Assembly (NCBI RefSeq): GCF_018802605.1
Contig: NZ_CP069161.1
Coordinates: 1,860,001 to 1,924,000, forward strand
Reading direction: 5' to 3'
Source of the DNA: Paludibacterium paludis
GTDB taxonomy: Bacteria > Pseudomonadota > Gammaproteobacteria > Burkholderiales > Chromobacteriaceae
DNA length: 64,000 nt
The translations under genes and the position numbers were made by a program. A model generated the notes under the pieces. That model was not told the DNA's origin and made no database searches. It saw only the letters and a list, made by a program, of their open reading frames with translations. Shown in pieces: positions 48,701 to 58,900 of the stretch. Every line of letters starts with the position of its first letter. Within the stretch, counting starts at the first letter, position 1.

Positions 48701-51700
48701 GGCGCGGTGGCGCGCACCCTGTCGGTCTACGACGCGGCGGGCCGGCGCAGCGCGACGGTGAACGGGCTGGGCGAGGTGACCGGGTACCGCTACGACGCGC
48801 TGGGGCAACTGGTGGGCGAGACCCGCTACGGGACGCGCCTGGACGCGGCGGCGCTGGCGAACCTGGCGCCCGGATCGGCGCTGCCGGCCCTGCCGGCGAC
48901 CGGCGAGGCCGACCGGGTGACCGAGTACGCGTATGATCGCGCCGGCCGGTTGCGCATGCGGGTCGAAGGGGGGGAACTCCAGGTTTCGTCTACCTATACC
49001 GCGTTCGGCGAACTGGCTTCGCTGTCGGATCCTCTTCTGCTGGCGCAGTTTTACCGTTATGACCGGGCCGGCCGGCAGGTGGCGCAGGAGCGCCAGATCA
49101 GCGGGCAGACGCGCACGGCGACCGAGCGGCGGGTGGACGTGTTCGGTCGGGTGGTGGAGGAGCGCGACGCGCAGGGCAATGTGCGGCGCCACGCGTACGA
49201 CCGGCTGGGGCGGGAAGTGCAGACGGAAGACGGGACCGGGGGGCGGCGCGCGGTGCGCTACGACGCGTTCGGTCGGGTGCTGAGCGTGGTGGACGCGCTG
49301 GGCCAGGAAACGCGGCAGGTGTACGACGACGCGACGGGGAGCGTGACGCTGATCGCCGCGTCGGGGGTGGCGACGCGCACCGAGCGCAACGCGCATGGCG
49401 AGACGGTGCGGGTGGTGGACGGCGAGGGGCGGGAGACGGTGTACCGCTACGACCGGGACGGACGTCAGGTGGGGGTGGAGACGGCGGCGGGGGCGACGCG
49501 CACGCGCTACGACAGCGCGGGTCAGGTGTTCGAGACGGTGGACGCCGGAGGCACGGTGACGCGCTACGCGTATGACGCGGCGGGTCGGGTGCTGAGCCGC
49601 ACGGTGGACCCGGCGGGTCTGGCGCTGAGCACGCGTTACCGCTACGACGCGCAGGGCCGGACGGCGAGCGTGACCGACGCGGCGGGGGTGGAGACGGTGA
49701 CGCGCTACGACGCGCAGGGTCGGGTGAGCGAGGTGGTGGTCGACCCGGCGGGGTTGGCGCTGAGCACGCGCTACGAGTACAACGTGCGCGGCGACCGCAT
49801 TGCGGTGACGACGGCGGCGGGGACGGTGCGCTACGCGTACGACGAACTGGGTCGGCGGGTGGCGGAGACGGTGGACCCGGCGGGTCTGGCGCTGACCACG
49901 CGCTACGCCTACGACGCCAACGACAACGTGGTGGCGGTGACCGGGCCGGACGGGGCGGTGACGCGCCATGTCTACGACGCGGCGAACCGTTTGACACACA
50001 CGATCGACGCGGACGGCCATGTGATGGAACGTCGCTACGATGCGGCGGGGCATGAGCTGGCAACCACTCAATATGCGATCGCAATTGTTTTGCCGTCGAC
50101 CGGAGCGGAACGGAACTCACTGCTGGCGGCGTTGCGGCCGGATGCGGCGGACCGGTGCTTCCGGCAATTCTACGACCGGGACGGCCGCGTCACGGCACGA
50201 CTGGATGCGCTCGGTTCTCTGACGGAATACCGCTACGATGCCAGCGGCCGTGTGATTGAAACGCGACGGCGTGCCACTTTGGTGGCATCGGCGGCCGACG
50301 GCGTGGTTCCGACCGTTCCGGACAGCGCGGCGGACCGGGTCAGCCGCACCGTGTACGACGCGGCGGGGCGGCCGGCGTACGAGATCGACGCCGTGGGCGC
50401 GGTGACGCGGCACGACTACGACGCGGCGGGCCGCGAGGTGCGCACGGTGCGCTACGCCACGCCGTTGAGCGGCAATGATCCGGCGCGGGTGGTGGCGGAC
50501 GCGGCGCGCGACCGGGTGGAATGGCGCCGCTACGACGCGGCGGGGCGGCGCGTGCAGCACGGCGACGCGGAAGGCTATGTGACCGCGTGGCGCCACGACG
50601 CGGCCGGGCGGGTGACGGAAGAGACGCGCTACGGCGGCCGCGCGGCGGAACCGGCGGCCGGACAGACGGCGAGCGTGGCCGGCGAGAGCGTGACGCGGCG
50701 CTGGCGCTACGACGCGGCGGGCCGCACGCTCGAAGCGGTCGACGCGCTGGGCGGCGTCACCGCCTTCGACTACGACGCGGCCGGGCGGGTGGTGAGGGAG
50801 ACGCGCGCCGGCAGCGTGACGCGGCGCGAGTACGACGGCGCGGGGCGGGTGACGCGGGTGCGGCGCGGCGCGGCCGGGCAGGAAATCGAGGTGGCGCGCT
50901 ACGAACTGGACGCGCTGGGCAACCGGGTGCGCGAATGGGACGCCAACCGGCACCTGACGCAGCGCGAGTACGACGCGGCCGGACGGGTGACGCGGGTGAC
51001 CGACGCCGAGGGTGGCGTGACGCGTAGCGAGTACGACGCGTTCGGCAACGCGGTGCGGGTGACCGACCCGCGCGGCCAGGTGGGGACCTTCGTCTTCGAC
51101 GCGGCGAACCGCGCGGTGCGGCACCTCGACCCGGAGGGCTGGGCGACCAGCACCGAGTACGACGTGTTCGGCCAGGCGGTGCGCATCACGCGCCACGCGG
51201 TGGCGAGCGTGTCCGGGGAAACGCCGGCGCCGAACGCGCGCGACGCGGTGACGCGCCTCGAACACGACGCCTTGGGGCGGCAGACGGCGATCACCGACGC
51301 CGAAGGCTACACCGAGCGGCTGACCTACGACGCGTTCGGCAACAAGACCGGCTACACCACCAAGACGGGCGGAGTGTACCGCTACCAGCACGACCGGGCC
51401 GGACGGGTGGTGGAGGAAACCGACCCGCTGGGGGTGGTGAAGCGCTTCGAATACGACGCGCGCGGCAACCGCACGGCGCAGATCGAGGCGGCGGGGCGGG
51501 CGGAGCAGCGCACCACGCGCTATGGCTACGACGCGCTGGACCGCTTGGTGAGCCAGCGCGGCGACGCGGTGACGACCTACAGCGTGGCCGAGGGCGGGCC
51601 GCGCCAGGTGATCCCCAGCGAGAGCTACCGCTACGACGCGGCGGGGAACCGGGTGGAGCGGGTGGACGCCAACGGCAACGTCACCCGCACCGCGTACGAC

Positions 51701-52909
51701 AGCCTGGGTCGCAAAGTGGCGGAGCGCGGCGCCGACGGGGCGCTGACGCGCTGGGAGTACGACGGCGCGGGGAACGTGACGTGCGAGCGGCGCTACGCGA
51801 CAGCGGTGGGGCTGGCGGCGGACGGCGGCGTGGCGGAACCGGCGGACGGGGCGGCGCGCGAGACGCGCTACGAGTACGACGGCAACAACCGCCTCATACG
51901 CACCCTCGTGCCGGGCCAGACCGTGGGGCAGCGCGACGCGCAGACCGGCAACTACGCCTTGGGGCAGCAGGACCTGGTGACCGTGCGGCGCTACGACGCC
52001 AACGGCAATGTGGTTCAGGAGACCGACGCGCGCGGCAACGGCGTGCGCCGTTACTACGACCGCGCGGGGCGCAAGACGCTGGAACTGGATGCCGCGGGCT
52101 ACGCGACCCGCTGGCGCTATGACGGCAACGGCAAGGTCGTGCAGGAAATTCGCTATGCGGCGCGCCCGGCGCTGCCCAATCCGGACGGACTGAGCGAAGC
52201 CGAGATCGTCGCGCGCCTAGCGCCGGGGGCGGACGACCGCATCGTCGAATTCGACTACGACGCGCTCGGGCAGGTGCGCGCCGAGCGGCGCCTGAACGTG
52301 GCGGTGGCGACGGCGGACGGCGGCGCCACGACCACCACCACCGTGACCACGCGCTACGAGTACAACGGTCTGGGCAAAGTGGTGCGCAAGATCGACGGGG
52401 CGGGCGGCGTGAGCGACTGGCAGTACGACGCGCTGGGGCGGGAAGTGCGGCGCCAGGAGGCGGGATTCACCGACTTCGAAGGGCAGGTGGTGCGGCCGAC
52501 CACCGACACCGAGTACGACGGGGTGGGTAATGTGGTGCGCAGCGTGCGGCGCGGCAAGGACGACAACCGGGAGAGCGACGACCAGATCACGGTGAACCGC
52601 TACGGCGCGGGCGGGCGGCTGACGAGCCAGACGGACGCCGCGGGGGCGACGACCGAGTACGAGTACGACGCGGCGGGGAACGTGACGCGGACGCGGCGGG
52701 CGCGGCGGCAGGCGGATGGCAGCCGGGTGACGGACACCACGAGCTATCGCTACGACGGAGCGAACCGGCAGGTGGAACGGCGCGACGAGGCGACGGGGAT
52801 GCGCTTCGAGACGCGCTACACGGTGTACGGCGAGGTGGCGGGCAAGCGCACCAGCCCGAGTGGCGAAGGGGTGTGGCAGGAGTTCGCCGAGTACGACACG
52901 GCGGGGCGG
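45602..52909 (+). repeat. Long direct repeat, copy 2 (RHS-B shell) shared with RHS-A
   Basis: Counterpart of 4898-13562. Near-identical blocks: about 45602-47714, 47975-48920, 49120-49976, 50323-51892 and 52350-52909. Diverged islands lie between them. Same orientation as copy 1, so recombination between the copies would remove the 40.7 kb between. Confidence 0.85.
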
Positions 52910-55900
52910 ATACAGCGCAGCAATGTCGGCGGCGTGACGAAAGTCTTTCTGTACGACGCCAACGGCAATGCGACGCTGACCGTGGAATCGGGCAAAGAGG
53001 ACGGCGACGAACTGCGTCGCCTGACGATCGACCAGATCCTGGCGCAGATCGATCCGAAGCGGAGTCCGAACGGCAACGTGGAAACGGCGCAGCTGCGGCT
53101 GACGCTGAGCGAGTACGACGCGGCGAACCGGCACGTGGGCACCTACCAGCCGAAAATGACGAACGCGCGGGATGTGGCGCAGGTGCAGTCGCAGTCATGG
53201 GTGAGCGCGGTGCCGCAGGATGGCCGTGGCGGGGTGGTGACGGCCGGGCCGGTGGGTTCCGTGGCCGGCGGGACGGGGAGCAATCCGTTGGCGGGGGGAA
53301 CGACGGGGTCCACCGCGGTGACCGTCGGCCGGAGCCAGGCATGGTTGTCAGGAATCAAGGTCGACTACGAGAGCATGCCCGACGAGAACTGGCCGCCGCC
53401 GGTGTCGCGCTCGCTTAACGCAACGCTCATGCACCTCGAGGTGCCGATTCCGCCTTCGGTCGTGGTGCTGGGGGGCGGTGGTCTGACACTGACAACCACC
53501 GTCACGATTTATCATCGCACTTACTACAACCAGAGAGAGACATTCACCGCGACATTCCACGCGGCGGCCGGCGCGAGTGTCATGAGTGTCGATATCCCTA
53601 TCGGCGGAGCCATGCGCAGTATTGCGCTGGTGGATGAAGGGTATTTGGGGGGGAAAGGTCCCGATTGGCGTAAAACAGGAGAGCATTGGGAGATTCCAAG
53701 GGAATATGCTCCGGTATTCGATGTTTCCTATTCGCTGATCAAGGGACTGCCCAACGGCACTCAGCACCCCGTATTGAGCAGCAGCCAGTCCGGACAAGTT
53801 CGCTCATTCTTGAAGGGCGGCAAGTTCATGGAGGCCGGATCGTCCACTTCCCGGGGAGATGGGCCGACAATACCCGTAAATGGTGTCGCCTGGTCCTCCG
53901 TTGGCATGTGGAACGGGTTGTATTTTCAGGGGCAGCCCCAGAACGCCACCCGGCTGTTGTTGCTGACACGCCCGCAGGGCAGTGGAGGCGGCTGGAACGT
54001 GACCGGGGTGCCACGGATGGTGGTCGGCGGGCAGGCGATGCCGGGCTGGTTCGCCGTCGACTGGTCGGGCATGGGGCGCGGCAACTTCGAGTTCCGCTAC
54101 CTGGCGCTGGATGACGCCGGAAACGTGCTGAACGCCCAGCAGGGGGCGATGACGCTGGCGGATGGCGGCGCCTCGATCGCCCAGAATGGCGCGGCGGTGG
54201 ACAAGGCGCTGATGTACGGCGACGGGACGGTGAATCTCACCGGGCTCGGCGCGGCGGCGGTGGGCGCGCGGATCCGCTTTCGTACGCCGGGCGGCGCCTG
54301 GAGCGCGGCCTACGGACTGGGTCCGGCGCAGTACCAGGGCAGCCTTCCCGGGTGGTTCCAGTTCCAGCCGGCGGCCTACGGCCTGGCGGGCGGAACGACC
54401 TACGAGTACCAGCTGGAAACCCTCAACGGCGCCGGGCAGGGGCTGGGCACCTTGCTGGGCCGCTTCCGCCCGGGCGAGCCGGGGTCGGTGAGCCAGCCGG
54501 TGGCGTGGCGCGACCAGCCGCAAATCGTGCATCTGGGCAACCAGCCGCTCAGCGCGGTGCGCGGGGTGATGCTCTATCGCCCGGCCGACAGCGGCGCGCC
54601 GTTCGCCGAGGCGGCGCTGGTGAAGGCGTCGGACGGCACATTCGACTGGGACAGCGCGGCGTTGGCGCGTGGGCTCGCCGCTCCTCGCGACTACGAGTTC
54701 GAGTACCGCCTGTTCGATGCGCAAGGCGCGATGGTGAATCGGGCGGCGGGGCAACTTACCCTGGGCGGCGAGCAGCCGGTGTCGGTAACGAGTCGCGGGC
54801 TGGCGCTGCCGCTGCAGGTGACCTTCGCGCCGGGCAACGACAAGGCGCAGGCGCTGCGTCTGGCGTATCGCCCGGCCGGGGGCGCGGGCGCCTGGACGGA
54901 AGTGCGCCTGCCGCGCAGCGCGCAAGGCACCTTCGCGCTGGAGGCGTCGGGCCTGGCGGCGGGCGATTACGATTACCGCTATCAGTTGGAGGGCGCCGAT
55001 GGAGCGCTTCTGACCGGCGCCGATGGCGTGGTGCTGCAACAGGAGGGACACATGCGGCGCGCCGACGGCGCGCAGGTCCGCGACCTGAAATGGGTGATCA
55101 CCGGGGTGGCCAACAGCGAGGCGACCATCGTGCGGCGGCAGAGCTACACCGCCTTTGGCGAGGTGGCGAGCGAAACGGACGGCCGCGGCAACGTGACGCA
55201 GTTCGTCTACAGCACGGCGGGCAAACTCCTCGTCAAGCAGAACGCGGCGGTGTCGGTGACGCTGGAGAACGGCAAGACGGAGACGCAGACACCGCTGACC
55301 CAGTACCGCTATGATGCGTCGGGCAACCTGGTGGCGACGCTGGACGCCAACGGCCAGCTCAACCGGCTGGAGTGGCTGGCCGGCAGCCAGAACGGCCAGG
55401 GGCGGGTCGCGCGCGAGCGCCATGCCGACGGCGGTGTGGTGACGCACGGTTACGACGGCTTCGGCAACCTGCGCCAGCGCGTCGACGAAATCGGCCGGCG
55501 CAGCGATTACCGCTATACGGCGCTGAACCAGCTGGCGCAGATCGACCGGGCGGCGCGCGCCGACGGCACGCGTGGCTACGACGCCTACGACTACGACGAA
55601 GCGGGCCAGCGCATCGCGCACCGCAGCACGGCGGACGGCAAGACCGAACTGCGCGACAGCACGGCCTACGACAGCCTGGGACGGGTGCTCTCGACGGTGA
55701 GCGCGGCGGGGCGGCAGGTCCGCTACCGCTACGACTGGGATGCGATGCTCCTTGGCGCGGGCGGCGCCATCGTGGGCGGCTGGCGTACCGTCACGACCGA
55801 TGCCAACGGTCGCCAGAGCGTGGACGACGTCAGCCTGTTCGGCCTGAAAGTGCGCCACGTCGACCTCGGCAACCACACCTTCACCTACCGCTACAACAAC

Positions 55901-58900
55901 GCCGGACAGATCGTGCGCCAGCAGGGCAGTACCGGGCAGTCGCTGCGCTACGAGTACTACGGCAACGGCTACCAGAAGAGCCTGGCGGACGAGGCGACCA
56001 ACAGCTACACGCTGTACGAGTACGACCGGGACGGCAACAAGACCTTCGAAGGCTACACCACGCTGAGCGGCGGCGCGCGCGAGTTCTACCAGTACGCGGA
56101 CATCCGCTATGACGCGCTCAACCGCGTGACCGAAATCCAGGATCCCAAGTTCCTGACCCGCTACGAGTACGACGCGGTGGGCAATCGGCGCCGGGTATAC
56201 GCCGAGTACCATGACGGCACCAACGGCAACCGCCGCACCCAGGACTACTGGTACCGCTACGACGCGATGAACCGCTTCGTGGTCACGCGCGGCAGCCTGG
56301 TCGACGAGCGGATCACCCGCGGCGCGGCGGGCGGCGACGGCGTGGACATTCTGTACAACGCCGCCGGCGAACGCCGCCAGGCCGTCAACGCGGCGGACGG
56401 CACGGTGGAAACCTACGCCTACACGGCCGACGGCTTCCTGGCGACGACCTGGATCAATGGCCGGCTGGCGGCGGAACGCGACAACGACCGGTTGGGCCGG
56501 GCCGTGAGCTATCGCAGCTACCGCTGGGACAGCGACGGCGGGCTGAAGAGCCGGACCGACTCGGTGTACGACAACGACGCCAAACTGCTCAGCCAGATCA
56601 GCGACGGCACCACCACGCGCCAGACGCTGATGGCCGACGGCACGCTGGAGAAGAGCGAGCAGCGCAGCGGCGACAGCGTGACGACCAGCTACTACGGCTA
56701 CGAATGGTGGGACGAAGCCAAACAGGCGACGATCACCGCGCAACCGTATAACCCGAACGCGCCGGGCTGGCAAAAAGGCACCTCGCATCTGGTGTACGAC
56801 GTGAACGGTCACCTGAAGGAGGCGCGCGACGAAGTGGGCCAGCGCAGCCTGCGCTACACCAACAACGCGCAAGGGCTGGTGCTCAAGCGCGAGGAAATCG
56901 ACAAGGGCACGACCTACAAGCGCCAGGAATATTACTATCTGGACGGGCGCCAGGTGGGGTCGGTGGGCAACGATGGCCCGAGCCGCGTCGACTACGCCAG
57001 GGCGCTGGCGCAAGGCCCGTTGGGCAACCGCAAGGATGATTACCGCAACGGCGCGCCGGTCAACTCGGCGGACTTCGACCAGAACTACGAACCGATCGGC
57101 CCGAACTATCCGGCGCAGGTGCCGGGAATGGTGACGGTGCGCAGTGGCGATACGTTGCAAAGCCTCGCGGCGGCGCTGTGGGGCGACAAGGCGATGTGGT
57201 ACCTGCTGGCGGACGCCAATGGTCTGAGTGGCGGCGAAACGCTGGTGGCGGGTCAGATGCTGAAGGTGCCGAACAAGGTGACGAACGTGCACAACACGAG
57301 CGCGACGTTCCGGGTCTACAACCCGGGCGAAGCGATCGGGGACACCTCTCCGACGTTGCCGGATCCGCCGCCTCCGCCACGTTCGTCGGGCGGGGGATGC
57401 GGCGGGATCGGCGGCATCTTTGTCGCCGTGGTGGCGGTAGTGGCGGCCGTATTCACCGCTGGGGCCGCCATTTCGGTGATCGCGCCTTCGCTCGTTTCGA
57501 CGGGAGGCATCATGGCGACCGGTGCCGCCGCGCTGACCGGCGGCCTGGGCGGATTCGGACTGGCCGCCGCGGCGATCGGCGGCGCGGTGGGGTCGATCGC
57601 CAGCCAGGGTGTGGCGATGGCGATGGGCATGCAGGAAGGGTTCTCCTGGAGCCAGGTCGGGAAGGCCGCGCTGGGCGCGGGACTGACGGTGGGGCTTGGC
57701 GCGGCGATGCAAGCCGGGCCGGTGGCGCAGGCTTTTGCCAATACGTTCGGTGCGGCGGCGCCCTATGCCCAGGCCGCGGCGGCGAATGCCGCCTCGCAAG
57801 GCGTGGCGATGCTGTCGGGGCGGCAAACATCATTCAGTTGGACCGGCGTCGCCGCCAGCGTGCTGGGTCAGGCGGTGGGTCAGTCCGCGTGGGGCAAATC
57901 GCTGAGCCGTGGCTGGCAGGACTCCCTGCAATCGAACGGCCTGTCCGGCGAATTGTCCGCGACGCTGGCGCGCATGCCTTGGAATTATACCGCCGCCGTG
58001 CTGGGTGACTTCGCGGCGGGTGAGCGGGGCCAGCAGGCGTGGGGGCATGCCTTCATGCAAAGCGGGGCGCAAGCGGTGGGCGACTACGGTTCCGGCATGG
58101 CCTTGAGCGATGCCGCACAAGGTAATCTGGACAGTGCCTGGGGTGAGGGCGGGCATGCGCGAGTGCTCGCTCATATGGGCGTAGGAGCCGTCGGCTCGGC
58201 GTGGATGGAACAGGATATCGCCGCCGGCGCGCTGGGTGCTGGAGCGAGCGCCTTGGCGGGAGGCTGGCTGGCCGGTCGCGTGGACGACGCCACCGGGCGG
58301 TATCTGGCTCCGGAGCTGGGCCGATTGGCGGGCTCGGCCGCCGCGCAGCTGGCCGGACGTGATGCCTTGATGGGCGGCGCGGCCGGTTGGAACACCACCG
58401 AGAATAACTACCTGCGCCATGACCAGGTGACCCGGTTGCTGGAGCGCCTGCGGAGGGCTTCGCCGGACGAGCAGGTCCGATTGCTGGCCGAAGCGCGCGA
58501 ACTGGACAAGAGGCAACGTTTCACCGATCTCGCGGGTAATGAAGAACTGCAGCGTTCCGTGGCGGATGGCGTGGCCGAATTGCGTCAGTTGCGGGTGTCG
58601 TCGACGCTGGGATTCCGCGCCGTGAGCGAGCTGGCCGTGTTGGCCGATGGACAATCCTCGCAACTGGCCCGGGCGCGGCGCATGCCGGTCATGCGCGATT
58701 TGCAGGTTGTCGAGCGCGAGCGGCAAAAAATCGAGGCACGCAATGCAACGTTCGACGCCATGGCCGGAGGACCGTTCGGCACGGCCGGGTATTTGATTGG
58801 CGAAATATGGGGGCAAGGTGACAGAGGCGCGGAGCTCGGCGGTATCGCCGATGGCGCGATGACCGGGCTGGCGTTCCGGCAAGGAGGCGTTGCCGGCGCC

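Noticed and set aside
46469-50071. Long reverse-strand open frame under RHS-B
   Set aside because: Same antisense shadow as under RHS-A; composition is not protein-like.
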